In this document: one piece after another, positions 1 to 6,336 of the stretch
How positions within the stretch are numbered: the stretch's first letter is position 1
Layout of the letters: every line of letters starts with the position of its first letter
Assembly (NCBI GenBank): GCA_002327945.1
Contig: DCVY01000169.1
Span: 1-8,267, forward strand
Reading direction: 5' to 3'
DNA: 8,267 nucleotides
Origin: Acidovorax delafieldii
GTDB lineage: Bacteria; Pseudomonadota; Gammaproteobacteria; Burkholderiales; Burkholderiaceae_C
Notes under the pieces: model-generated
The model's database searches: none
Seen by the model: only the letters and a program-made list of their open reading frames with translations
What the model was told of the DNA's origin: nothing
Translations under genes and position numbers: made by a program

Positions 1-34
1 GATCGGGGCGCCAGGCAAGACTGAGCGCTGCGGC

Positions 35-60
35 TCCAACAGCACCTGCGTGCTGTTGGA
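35..60 (+). repeat. Perfect 11-bp hairpin
   Basis: The arm TCCAACAGCAC (35-45) is the exact reverse complement of GTGCTGTTGGA (50-60), with the loop CTGC between them. It is the strongest single stem in the leader. No T-run follows it on either strand, so it is not a standard intrinsic terminator for either direction. It may belong to a folded leader, or to the end of an upstream transcription unit lying outside the window. Confidence 0.6.
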
Positions 61-71
61 CAGCGCGAAGA

Positions 72-92
72 AGGCCTGTCTCCGCCAGGCCT
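72..92 (+). repeat. Perfect 7-bp hairpin
   Basis: AGGCCTG (72-78) pairs exactly with CAGGCCT (86-92) around a 7-base loop. It lies 11 bases after the 35-60 hairpin, so the two would stack as neighbouring stem-loops in one RNA. Confidence 0.5.
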
Positions 93-123
93 GCACCCTG
101 CACGGGCGAGGACGCTGCGGGCT

Positions 124-141
124 TACTGCCCGTACTGCCCG
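124..141 (+). repeat. 9-bp perfect tandem duplication
   Basis: TACTGCCCG occurs twice head to tail (124-132 and 133-141). The upstream segment GCGGGC (117-122) can pair with GCCCGT of the first copy (ending in a G-U pair) or with GCCCGC of the second copy (six Watson-Crick pairs). Two mutually exclusive stems are therefore possible. Whether this is a switch or only slippage in GC-rich DNA cannot be told from the sequence. Confidence 0.5.
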
Positions 142-160
142 CAAGGAGGAGCAACGCCGC

Positions 161-373
161 ATGGCGCCCCGAGCGCGGTGCTGGCGGGTGCATAGCGCTC
201 TCACCCAAAAGGTGAACGCCATCGAAGCCATCAACGATAGATTGCATGCGGCTTGCGAAGGGATACAAAGCGGTCAACTGCCGTTTCTAGGGTTAAGCCG
301 TGGCAGGGCGGAGCGCTCCGGCACGGTGCCATCACGCATGCAAGCTTCGGTGCGGCTTGCGCAACGATTTTGA
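161..373 (+). CDS. Doubtful small ORF upstream of pntA (70 codons)
   Basis: An ATG at 161 opens a 70-residue frame that ends with TGA at 371-373, just before the pntA Shine-Dalgarno. An AGGAGG-like sequence (144-149) lies 11 bases upstream of the ATG, slightly far for good initiation. The product would be Arg/Ala-rich with no recognisable domain, signal peptide or membrane segment. Against it being a gene: several rare codons (CGA, AGA, ATA, CTA, TTA), no protein family I recognise, and overlap with many perfect inverted repeats. If translated, its position would allow coupling to pntA. I list it only because ribosome-binding and stop positions are suggestive; it is probably not real. Confidence 0.12.
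   Translation: MAPRARCWRVHSALTQKVNAIEAINDRLHAACEGIQSGQLPFLGLSRGRAERSGTVPSRMQASVRLAQRF
242..269 (+). promoter_or_regulatory. Weak candidate sigma70 promoter for pntA
   Basis: TTGCAT (242-247) and TACAAA (264-269) are separated by 16 bases. They match 3 of 6 and 4 of 6 positions of the TTGACA and TATAAT consensus. A start near 276 would give a leader of about 118 bases containing the 309-320 and 340-360 inverted repeats. This is the best pair I found close to the gene, but it is weak and the true promoter could lie further upstream. Confidence 0.2.
309..320 (+). repeat. 12-bp perfect palindrome CGGAGCGCTCCG
   Basis: This sequence is identical on both strands. It is followed at once by a short GGCA-cgg-TGCC hairpin (320-330). 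It could be a dimeric operator or part of the folded leader. The central hexamer AGCGCT also occurs at 24-29 and 194-199 in the same leader. Confidence 0.4.
340..360 (+). repeat. Hairpin close to the pntA ribosome-binding site
   Basis: GCAAGC (340-345) pairs with GCTTGC (355-360) around a 9-base loop. It ends 20 bases before the pntA Shine-Dalgarno. The short T-run after it (TTTT, ending near 371) is separated by several bases, so this is a poor terminator. A role in leader folding is possible. Confidence 0.35.
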
Positions 374-393
374 AACTTGGAGGAGATCGCTTT

Positions 394-2001
394 ATGCAAG
401 CAAGCCCCGCTTCACCGGTACAGCGCATCGGCGTGCCGCGAGAAACCTTTCACGGAGAAAAGCGTGTGGCCACGGTGCCGGACGTGGTGGAAAAGCTCAT
501 CAAACTGGGCTTCAAAGTCGCCGTGGAAGCCGGCGCGGGCGATGGCGCCAACTTCAGCGATGACACTTACCGCGCCGCTGGCGCCGAGGTGCTGCCCGAC
601 GCTGCTGCCCTGTGGGCCGCGTCGGACATCGTTCTCAAGGTGCGCCCGCCCAGCAGCGACGAAGTGGCACGGATGCGCCCAGGCAGCACGCTGATGGGTT
701 TTGTCTGGCCGGCCCAGAACCCCGAGCTGATGCAGCAGCTCACGGCCAAAAAAGCCACCGTGCTGGCCATTGACTGCCTGCCGCGCACCCTCAGCCGCGC
801 GCAGAAGATGGACGCGCTTACTTCTACCGCAGGGGTGAGTGGCTACCGCGCCGTGATCGAGGCGGCCAACGCCTTTGGTCGCTATTTCAACGGCCAGATC
901 ACGGCGGCGGGCAAGGTGCCCCCGGCCAAGGTGTTCATTGCCGGCGCCGGTGTGGCGGGCCTGGCGGCCATTGGCACGGCGGCCAACCTGGGCGCCATCG
1001 TGCGTGCCAACGACACCCGCGCCGAGGTGGCCGACCAGGTCAAGTCGCTGGGCGGCGAATTCGTCAAGGTCGATTACGAAGAAGACGGCTCGGGCGGCGG
1101 CGGCTACGCCAAGGTGATGAGCGAGGGCTTTCAGGCCGCGCAGCGCCAGATGTACGCCACCCAGGCCAAGGAGGCCGACATCATCATCACTACCGCGCTG
1201 ATTCCGGGCAAACCCGCGCCCAAGCTGATCACCGCCGAGATGGTGCAGAGCATGAAACCCGGCAGCGTGATTGTGGACATGGCCGCCGAGCAGGGCGGCA
1301 ACTGCGAGCTCACCGTGCCCGGCGAGGCCGTGGTGCGCCATGGCGTGACCATCATCGGCTACACCGACCTGCCCTCGCGCCTGGCCAAGCAGTCGTCCAC
1401 GCTGTACGCCAACAACCTGCTGCGCCTGACCGAAGAGCTGTGCAAGGCCAAGGACGGCGTGGCTGTGGTGAACATGGAAGACGACGCCATCCGCGGCCTG
1501 ACGGTGACCAAGGATGGCGCCATCACCTGGCCTGCGCCGCCGCTCAAGCAGGCACCGGCGCCCGCGCCCAAGCCCGCCGCCGCACCCGTGGAGCAGAAAA
1601 AGGGCGGCCATGGCCATGGCAGCAGCGCACCGCTGCCCGCCAAGACACTGGCCATCCTCTTCGCCGTGGCCGCGCTGGCTTTCTGGTTTATTGGTGCCTA
1701 TGCGCCTGCAGCCTTCCTGGGGCACTTCACGGTGTTCGTGCTCGCCTGCTTTATTGGTTACATGGTGGTGTGGAACGTCACGCCAGCGCTGCACACGCCG
1801 CTGATGAGCGTAACCAACGCCATCTCCAGCATCATCGCCATCGGCGCGCTGGTGCAGATCATGCCGCCCGAGGCCGGGGTGAACGGGCGCCCGGACAGCT
1901 TGATTCTGTGGCTGGCGTTTGCCGCGCTGGTGCTTACGGCCATCAACATGTTTGGTGGCTTTGCCGTGACGCGCCGCATGCTGGCGATGTTCCGCAAATA
2001 A
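394..2001 (+). CDS. pntA: NAD(P)+ transhydrogenase, alpha subunit (PntA)
   Basis: This is the alpha subunit of the Re/Si-specific proton-translocating transhydrogenase, an inner-membrane enzyme that drives hydride transfer from NADH to NADP+ with the proton gradient. The 535 residues compare with about 510 in E. coli. Domain I, which binds NAD(H), covers roughly residues 11-385. It shows RIGVPRE near the N terminus (11-17), [10 protein letters not shown] (105-114), the Rossmann loop [11 protein letters not shown] (184-194) and [15 protein letters not shown] (266-280). An Ala/Pro-rich linker with a GGHGHG patch (about 384-416) leads to four hydrophobic segments (about 416-435, 439-460, 472-490, 503-524). 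Alpha is therefore a single chain, not split into PntAA and PntAB. The start at 394 is set by GGAGG (381-385, 8 bases upstream) and by family length; an in-frame ATG at 253 would add 47 unrelated residues. pntB follows after 37 bases, so the two are almost certainly one operon. Confidence 0.97.
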   Translation: MQASPASPVQRIGVPRETFHGEKRVATVPDVVEKLIKLGFKVAVEAGAGDGANFSDDTYRAAGAEVLPDAAALWAASDIVLKVRPPSSDEVARMRPGSTLMGFVWPAQNPELMQQLTAKKATVLAIDCLPRTLSRAQKMDALTSTAGVSGYRAVIEAANAFGRYFNGQITAAGKVPPAKVFIAGAGVAGLAAIGTAANLGAIVRANDTRAEVADQVKSLGGEFVKVDYEEDGSGGGGYAKVMSEGFQAAQRQMYATQAKEADIIITTALIPGKPAPKLITAEMVQSMKPGSVIVDMAAEQGGNCELTVPGEAVVRHGVTIIGYTDLPSRLAKQSSTLYANNLLRLTEELCKAKDGVAVVNMEDDAIRGLTVTKDGAITWPAPPLKQAPAPAPKPAAAPVEQKKGGHGHGSSAPLPAKTLAILFAVAALAFWFIGAYAPAAFLGHFTVFVLACFIGYMVVWNVTPALHTPLMSVTNAISSIIAIGALVQIMPPEAGVNGRPDSLILWLAFAALVLTAINMFGGFAVTRRMLAMFRK

Positions 2002-2038
2002 CAGCACATACAACCAGAACAAAGCAGGAAAGACGAAC

Positions 2039-3451
2039 ATGTCCCAAAGTCTCGCCACGGTGGCCTATATCGGCGCCGCCATTCTTTTCATTCTGAGCCT
2101 GGGTGGCCTGTCCAACCCGGAAACCTCGCGCCGGGGCAACCTGTTCGGCATGATCGGCATGGCGCTGGCCGTGCTGGCCACGGTGTTCGGCCCGCGCGTC
2201 AGCCCCGCCGGGGTGGCCTGGATTGTCGGTGCGCTGGTGGTCGGCGGCGGCATCGGCCTGTATGCGGCCAAGGTCGTGAAGATGACCCAGATGCCCGAGC
2301 TGGTCGCGCTCATGCACAGCCTGGTGGGCCTGGCGGCTTGCCTGGTGGGCTTTGCCAGCTATGTGGACACCTCGATCCAGCTCGAAGGCGTAGAAAAAAC
2401 CATCCATGAAGTAGAGATCTACGTCGGCATCCTGATTGGTGCCGTGACCTTCAGCGGCTCGCTGATTGCGTTTGGCAAGCTCAACGGCAAGATCGGCGGC
2501 AAGCCGCTGCTGCTGCCCGGGCGCCACTGGCTCAACCTGGCGGCGCTGCTGGTGGTGGTCTGGTTTGGCCGCGAGTTCCTCAACGTCCACGACGTGCAGT
2601 CGGGCATGCTGGCGCTGATCGTGATGACCGCGATTGCGCTGCTGTTCGGCATCCACATGGTGATGGCCATCGGCGGCGCCGACATGCCCGTGGTGGTGTC
2701 CATGCTCAACAGCTACTCGGGTTGGGCGGCGGCGGCCACCGGCTTCATGCTGAGCAACGACCTGCTGATCGTCACCGGTGCGCTGGTGGGCTCCTCGGGT
2801 GCCATCCTGTCCTACATCATGTGTACCGCGATGAACCGCAACTTCATCAGCGTGATTGCCGGCGGCTTTGGCTCAGGCGGCGGCGCACCGGCCAAGAAGG
2901 GCGAGGCTGCCGAGCCCCAGGGCGAAGTGGTGCCGGTGAGCGCCGCCGAGACGGCCGAGCTGCTGCGCGAGGCCAAGAGCGTCATCATCGTGCCCGGTTA
3001 CGGCATGGCCGTGGCCCAGGCGCAGCACACGGTGTACGAGATCACCAAAACCCTGCGCGAAAAGGGCATCAACGTGCGCTTTGGCATTCACCCGGTGGCC
3101 GGGCGCATGCCGGGCCACATGAATGTGCTGCTGGCCGAGGCCAAGGTGCCCTACGACATCGTGATGGAGATGGACGAGATCAACGAGGACTTCCCCGACA
3201 CCGACGTGGTCATGGTCATCGGCGCCAATGACATCGTCAACCCCAGCGCCCTGGAAGACCCGACCAGCCCCATCGCCGGCATGCCGGTGCTGGAGGTGTG
3301 GAAAGCCCACACCTCCATCGTGATGAAGCGCTCCATGGCCTCGGGCTACGCTGGTGTGGACAACCCGCTGTTCTACAAAGAAAACAACCGCATGCTGTTT
3401 GGCGATGCCAAGAAGATGCTCGATGAGGTGCTGGTCGCACTCAAGGGCTGA
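2039..3451 (+). CDS. pntB: NAD(P)+ transhydrogenase, beta subunit (PntB)
   Basis: This is the partner of PntA and carries most of the proton channel plus the NADP(H)-binding domain III. Its 470 residues compare with 462 in E. coli. The N-terminal two thirds (about residues 5-275) is a run of hydrophobic segments. His93, in MHSLVG, corresponds by position and context to the channel histidine His91 of E. coli beta. A Gly/Ala/Lys-rich hinge (about 276-300) leads to domain III, with the motif [10 protein letters not shown] (320-329), the segment [20 protein letters not shown] (351-370), GAND (395-398) and KRSM (430-433), all typical of NADP(H) binding in this family. The start at 2039 is supported by AGGAA (2026-2030), 8 bases upstream. 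No terminator is visible in the 91 bases before fadD. Confidence 0.97.
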   Translation: MSQSLATVAYIGAAILFILSLGGLSNPETSRRGNLFGMIGMALAVLATVFGPRVSPAGVAWIVGALVVGGGIGLYAAKVVKMTQMPELVALMHSLVGLAACLVGFASYVDTSIQLEGVEKTIHEVEIYVGILIGAVTFSGSLIAFGKLNGKIGGKPLLLPGRHWLNLAALLVVVWFGREFLNVHDVQSGMLALIVMTAIALLFGIHMVMAIGGADMPVVVSMLNSYSGWAAAATGFMLSNDLLIVTGALVGSSGAILSYIMCTAMNRNFISVIAGGFGSGGGAPAKKGEAAEPQGEVVPVSAAETAELLREAKSVIIVPGYGMAVAQAQHTVYEITKTLREKGINVRFGIHPVAGRMPGHMNVLLAEAKVPYDIVMEMDEINEDFPDTDVVMVIGANDIVNPSALEDPTSPIAGMPVLEVWKAHTSIVMKRSMASGYAGVDNPLFYKENNRMLFGDAKKMLDEVLVALKG

Positions 3452-3542
3452 CAAGGCGTGATCTCGTTTCCGAAAAAAAGCACGCTCGTGTGAAATTGTC
3501 TTGGCGCGGGTTTCTTGCGGAATAAAAATCAGGAGACTTGGA
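3452..3542. other. pntB-fadD intergenic gap, no clear signal
   Basis: These 91 bases hold the fadD Shine-Dalgarno (AGGAG, 3531-3535) and an A7 run (3473-3479). A GCGTG (3456-3460) and CACGC (3481-3485) pair encloses a 20-base loop, too open for a convincing terminator. With neither a promoter nor a terminator evident, read-through from pntAB into fadD is plausible. Confidence 0.4.
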
Positions 3543-5222
3543 ATGACCGACCGCATCTGGCTCAAGAGCTACCCATCCGGCGTGCCGGCCGACATCGATG
3601 CAGCGCAGTACCCTTCCCTCGTCGCCCTCATGGACGAGGCCTTCACCCGGTACGCCGACCGCATTGCCTACAGCTTCATGGGCAAGGATGTCACCTATGC
3701 CCAGACCGACGCCCTGAGCAGTGCGTTTGCGGCCTACCTGCAGAGCCTGGGCCTGGTCAAGGGCGATCGGGTGGCCATCATGATGCCCAACATGCCGCAG
3801 TACCCCGTCACGGTGGCAGCCGTTCTGCGCGCCGGCTTTGTGGTGGTCAACGTGAACCCGCTGTACACCCCGCGCGAGCTGGAGCACCAGCTCAAGGACT
3901 CGGGCGCCAAGGCCATCGTGATCATCGAAAACTTCGCCAGCACACTGGAGCATTGCATTGCCCACACGCCCATCAAGCATGTGGTGCTGTGCGCGATGGG
4001 AGATCAGCTGGGCTTGCTCAAGGGGATGCTGGTCAACTATGTGGTGCGCAACGTCAAGAAGATGGTGCCCGACTACAACCTGTCAGACGCAGTGCGCTTC
4101 AATGATGCGGTTGCCCAGGGTGCCCGCAGCACCTTCAAGAAGCCCGACATCAGGCCCGATGACATCGCGCTGCTGCAATACACCGGCGGCACTACTGGCG
4201 TCAGCAAGGGCGCCATACTGCTGCACCGCAACGTGGTCGCCAATGTGCTGCAGTCCGAAGCCTGGAACGACCCCGTGATGCAGCAGGTGCCTGCGAACGA
4301 GCAGCCCACCAGCATTTGTGCGCTGCCGCTCTACCACATCTTCGCTTTTACCGTGAACATGATGCTGTCCATGCGCACGGGCGGCAAAACCATTCTGATC
4401 CCCAACCCGCGCGACCTGCCGGCGGTGCTCAAGGAGTTGTCCAAGCACACCTTCCACAGCTTTCCGGCCGTGAACACGCTGTTCAATAGCCTGGCCAACC
4501 ATCCGGATTTCAACACCGTCAACTGGAAAAACCTCAAGGTCTCCGTGGGCGGCGGCATGGCCGTGCAAGGTGCCGTGGCCAAGCTCTGGCTCGAGAAAAC
4601 CGGCTGCCCCATCTGCGAAGGCTACGGCCTGTCGGAAACCAGTCCCTCGGTCAGCTGCAATCCGGTGACCGCCAAAGAATTCACCGGCACCATCGGCGTG
4701 CCATTGCCCAGCACCTGCATGAAGCTGATCGACGATGGGGGCCATGAGGTCACCACACCGGGCCAGCCCGGCGAAATCGTGATCAAAGGCCCGCAGGTGA
4801 TGGCCGGCTACTGGCAACGGCCTGACGAAACCGCCAAGGTCATGACTGAAGATGGCTACTTCAAGTCGGGCGATATCGGTGTCGTGGATGAGCGCGGTTA
4901 TTTCAAGATCGTTGACCGCAAGAAAGACATGGTGCTGGTCAGCGGCTTTAACGTGTATCCCAACGAGGTCGAGGAAGTGGTGGCCCGTTGCCCCGGCGTT
5001 CTGGAATGCGCCGTGGTGGGCGTGCCCGACGAAAAATCGGGTGAGGCCGTCAAGCTGGTGATTGTCCGCAAGTCGCCGGATCTCACCGAGGACGATGTGC
5101 GTGCATTCTGCCGCCACGAGCTCACGGGGTACAAGCAGCCCAAGGTGATCGAGTTCCGCACCGCACTGCCCAAGACACCCGTCGGAAAAATCCTGCGCCG
5201 CGAATTGCGTGACAAGAAATAA
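3543..5222 (+). CDS. fadD: Long-chain fatty acid--CoA ligase (FadD type)
   Basis: An adenylate-forming enzyme that activates fatty acids with ATP and CoA to acyl-CoA, the entry step of beta-oxidation and of fatty-acid reuse; it acts at the inner face of the cytoplasmic membrane. The 559 residues are close to E. coli FadD (561). The ATP-binding loop is YTGGTTGVSKG (213-223). GYGLSETSP (360-368) is the adenine/acyl motif, and SGD with the downstream DRKKD hinge (442-444 and 458-462) is followed by LVSGFNVYPNEVEEVV (465-480), strongly FadD-like. Lys549 in PVGKI is the expected catalytic lysine. All key motifs are present. The start at 3543 is chosen because AGGAG (3531-3535) lies 7 bases upstream and the protein then opens like relatives; an in-frame ATG at 3501 adds 14 residues but has no ribosome-binding site. 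Substrate chain length cannot be read from sequence, so a medium-chain or aromatic acid preference is possible. Confidence 0.93.
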   Translation: MTDRIWLKSYPSGVPADIDAAQYPSLVALMDEAFTRYADRIAYSFMGKDVTYAQTDALSSAFAAYLQSLGLVKGDRVAIMMPNMPQYPVTVAAVLRAGFVVVNVNPLYTPRELEHQLKDSGAKAIVIIENFASTLEHCIAHTPIKHVVLCAMGDQLGLLKGMLVNYVVRNVKKMVPDYNLSDAVRFNDAVAQGARSTFKKPDIRPDDIALLQYTGGTTGVSKGAILLHRNVVANVLQSEAWNDPVMQQVPANEQPTSICALPLYHIFAFTVNMMLSMRTGGKTILIPNPRDLPAVLKELSKHTFHSFPAVNTLFNSLANHPDFNTVNWKNLKVSVGGGMAVQGAVAKLWLEKTGCPICEGYGLSETSPSVSCNPVTAKEFTGTIGVPLPSTCMKLIDDGGHEVTTPGQPGEIVIKGPQVMAGYWQRPDETAKVMTEDGYFKSGDIGVVDERGYFKIVDRKKDMVLVSGFNVYPNEVEEVVARCPGVLECAVVGVPDEKSGEAVKLVIVRKSPDLTEDDVRAFCRHELTGYKQPKVIEFRTALPKTPVGKILRRELRDKK

Positions 5223-5226
5223 AACC

Positions 5227-5345
5227 ATTGATCCGGCCCTTTGATATCTCAACGACCGTTCAGGCTGCGCATGTTGAAGCCCTTTGACAGGCTCAGGGTG
5301 AGCGGTTCTTCACCCTGCCGCAAATCTCACCGGGCCGGCGCAATG
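5227..5345. repeat. Long imperfect palindromic element, copy 1
   Basis: The element begins 4 bases after the fadD stop. The left end, ATTGATCCGGCCC (5227-5239), matches the reverse complement of the right end (about 5329-5345) at 13 of 17 positions. The inner core (5256-5307) is an imperfect palindrome: CCGTTCAGGCTG on the left and CTTTGACAGGCTCAGGG with flanking AGCGG on the right, about 17 of 24 positions pairing. The core resembles the CTTCGACAGGCTCAGGG repeats I recall between genes in Comamonadaceae. A second copy lies at 6207-6306. It may act as a transcription or mRNA end signal for fadD, though no T-run follows. It carries no coding capacity. Confidence 0.7.
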
Positions 5346-5388
5346 ATGGCGGTGTGGGCTTTGAGTGCTGAATATTCCTGACCGCCCC

Positions 5389-5427
5389 GTGCGGCTACCG
5401 CACCCTGGTGCCCAACGGCCCAGGAGG
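5389..5427 (+). promoter_or_regulatory. Two stacked hairpins, the second covering a Shine-Dalgarno
   Basis: GTGCGG (5389-5394) pairs perfectly with CCGCAC (5398-5403) around a 3-base loop. Directly after it, CCTGG (5404-5408) and GCC (5410-5412) pair with GGC (5417-5419) and CCAGG (5420-5424): eight base pairs with one bulged T and the loop CAAC. The 3' arm takes in the first three bases of AGGAGG (5422-5427), the only strong Shine-Dalgarno upstream of the nucleosidase gene. If the RNA folds this way, ribosome access would be reduced. It resembles no riboswitch I can name; regulation by a metabolite, temperature or ribosome is conjecture. Confidence 0.45.
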
Positions 5428-5432
5428 TTTTC

Positions 5433-5444
5433 ATGCAGAAATAA
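5433..5444 (+). CDS. Three-codon ORF (MQK-stop) before the nucleosidase gene
   Basis: ATG-CAG-AAA-TAA starts 5 bases after the ideal Shine-Dalgarno AGGAGG (5422-5427). Its stop overlaps by one base the ATG at 5444 (TAATG), which is in frame with the nucleosidase. The spacing favours initiation at this tiny ORF rather than at either nucleosidase start (16 or 25 bases away). It could deliver ribosomes by stop-restart coupling, or may reflect decay of an older start. A three-residue product is unlikely to have a function of its own. Confidence 0.3.
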   Translation: MQK

Positions 5445-5452
5445 TGGGGCCC

Positions 5453-6202
5453 ATGACCACCGCCATCCTCAGCGCACTTCCCGAAGAACAATCCGGCCTT
5501 GTCGCCACCTTACAGCGGCCCCAGCGCAGGGTGCATGCGGGGCGTGTTTTCTGGACCGGATCGCTGCACGGCAAAGACGTGGTGCTGGCGCTGTCGGGCA
5601 TTGGCAAGGTGGCGGCCGCCACCACGGCCACGGCATTGATTGAGCGATTTGGCGCGACCCGCATCGTATTCACGGGCGTGGCCGGTGGCGTGGGCGATGG
5701 CGTGCGGGTGGGCGATGTGGTAGTGGCGCAAGACTATGTGCAGCACGACATGGACGCCTCGCCCCTGTTTCCGCGCTGGGAGCTGCCGGGCTACGCGCGT
5801 GCGCGACTGGCCTGCGATGTGGCTTTGTCCGCGCTTCTTTTGGAAGCCGCTCGCGCCTGTGTGGTCAGCGCTCAAGGGCCATTTGACCCAACAGTTGGTC
5901 GTGCGGCCCGGCAGGTGCACCATGGCCTGATGGCCAGCGGAGACCGCTTTGTATCGGCTGCGCACGAGTCCGCCCGGCTGCGCACCGCGCTGCGCGAGGC
6001 GGGCCACAACGTGCTGGCCGTGGAAATGGAGGGTGCCGCCGTGGCCCAGGTGTGTCTGGACTACGGTGTGCCGTTTGCTGCGGTGCGCACCATCTCTGAC
6101 CGGGCCGACGATGCCGCCCATGGCGACTTCGCGCTGTTCGTTCAGACCGTGGCCAGCCGCTATGCCGACCACATGGTGCAGACGTTTCTGCAAAAACTAT
6201 GA
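5453..6202 (+). CDS. mtnN: 5'-methylthioadenosine/S-adenosylhomocysteine nucleosidase
   Basis: A cytoplasmic enzyme that cleaves adenine from methylthioadenosine and S-adenosylhomocysteine, removing inhibitory by-products of methylation and polyamine synthesis and feeding methionine salvage. The 249 residues compare with 232 in E. coli. Aligning by eye with the E. coli enzyme, Glu12 (in ALPEEQ), Glu193 (in VEMEGAAVAQVC) and Asp216 (in ISDRADD) fall at the catalytic Glu12, Glu174 and Asp197. GIGKVAAA (49-56) is identical to E. coli and ASGDRF (161-166) matches its SGDAF region. Extra residues lie mainly at about 125-160. The start is uncertain: 5453 opens directly on the first beta strand as in relatives; 5444 adds three residues and overlaps a TAA stop; 5408 adds 15 and includes the Shine-Dalgarno itself, so it is unlikely. 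A related phosphorylase-family nucleosidase with another substrate is the main alternative. Confidence 0.88.
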   Translation: MTTAILSALPEEQSGLVATLQRPQRRVHAGRVFWTGSLHGKDVVLALSGIGKVAAATTATALIERFGATRIVFTGVAGGVGDGVRVGDVVVAQDYVQHDMDASPLFPRWELPGYARARLACDVALSALLLEAARACVVSAQGPFDPTVGRAARQVHHGLMASGDRFVSAAHESARLRTALREAGHNVLAVEMEGAAVAQVCLDYGVPFAAVRTISDRADDAAHGDFALFVQTVASRYADHMVQTFLQKL

Positions 6203-6206
6203 ACCG

Positions 6207-6306
6207 ATTGATCTGGCCCATTGATGCGTGAACCGCTGGCCCTGAGCCTGTCGAAGGGCTTGGACAAGCCCAGCCTGAACGGCAGTTGACTCAAGGGCCG
6301 TATCAA
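6207..6306. repeat. Long imperfect palindromic element, copy 2 (core inverted)
   Basis: The element starts 4 bases after the nucleosidase stop, with ATTGATCTGGCCC (6207-6219), nearly the same as the left end of copy 1. The right end (about 6285-6306), read on the minus strand, gives TTGATACGGCCCTTGA, so both ends match. The core at 6233-6282, reverse-complemented, aligns with copy 1 along its length, including GTTCAGGCTG and the CAGGCTCAGGG block. The core orientation is therefore opposite to that of copy 1. It lies between convergent genes, where a two-way end signal would fit, but no T-run is present on either side. Confidence 0.7.
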
Positions 6307-6319
6307 CAAATGCCACGCA

Positions 6320-6334
6320 GCTTTGTAGCAAAGC
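6320..6334. repeat. Short 6-bp hairpin
   Basis: GCTTTG (6320-6325) pairs with CAAAGC (6329-6334) around a 3-base loop. It stands between the second palindromic element and the larger inverted repeat at 6337-6389. Its role is unknown; it may help end transcription of the convergent minus-strand gene. Confidence 0.35.
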
Positions 6335-6336
6335 GG

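Larger units (their letters stand above)
1..393 (+). promoter_or_regulatory. Structured GC-rich leader upstream of pntA
   Basis: I see no convincing gene here. The stretch is packed with short perfect inverted repeats: an 11-bp stem with a 4-base loop (35-60), a 7-bp stem with a 7-base loop (72-92), a GCGGGC segment (117-122) that can pair with either of two GCCCG copies, a 5-bp stem around CAAAA (201-215), a 12-bp perfect palindrome (309-320), and a 6-bp stem (340-360) ending 20 bases before the pntA Shine-Dalgarno. Such density suggests a folded 5' leader, a small RNA, or the remains of repeats. It matches no riboswitch class I can name with confidence. Frame 2 of the plus strand is open from position 2 to 373, but its later half uses rare codons (AGA, ATA, CTA, TTA) that are uncommon in the neighbouring genes, so I read it as chance. 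A minus-strand frame open across the left edge is equally unsupported. Confidence 0.4.

Noticed and set aside
1..190. Minus-strand frame open to the left edge, possibly the start of a divergent gene
   Set aside because: It contains a perfect 11-bp hairpin and a 7-bp hairpin, shows no family motif, and has no clear ribosome-binding site. It cannot be judged without the sequence to the left.
1..250. Glycine riboswitch or other named riboswitch upstream of pntA
   Set aside because: Only short fragments (CTCTCA, AAAAGG) resemble the glycine consensus. The paired core and tandem aptamer layout are not visible, and no other class fits.
253..393. 47-residue N-terminal extension of PntA from the ATG at 253
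   Set aside because: There is no homology to PntA, it overlaps palindromes, and a good Shine-Dalgarno stands just before the ATG at 394.
412..2058. 548-codon open frame on the minus strand opposite pntA
   Set aside because: It is a His/Gly/Arg-rich antisense frame typical of GC-rich genes read backwards, fully covered by the well supported pntA. It has no recognisable motif.
3456..3485. Terminator after pntB (GCGTG ... CACGC)
   Set aside because: The stem is only 5 bp with a 20-base loop, and no T-run follows on the plus strand.
3501..3528. Promoter TTGGCG - 16 bases - TAAAAA before fadD
   Set aside because: A start downstream of this -10 would fall on or past the fadD Shine-Dalgarno at 3531-3535, leaving no usable leader.
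4083..5252. 389-codon open frame on the minus strand opposite fadD
   Set aside because: It mirrors the codon bias of fadD and shows no family motif. The plus-strand gene explains the region.
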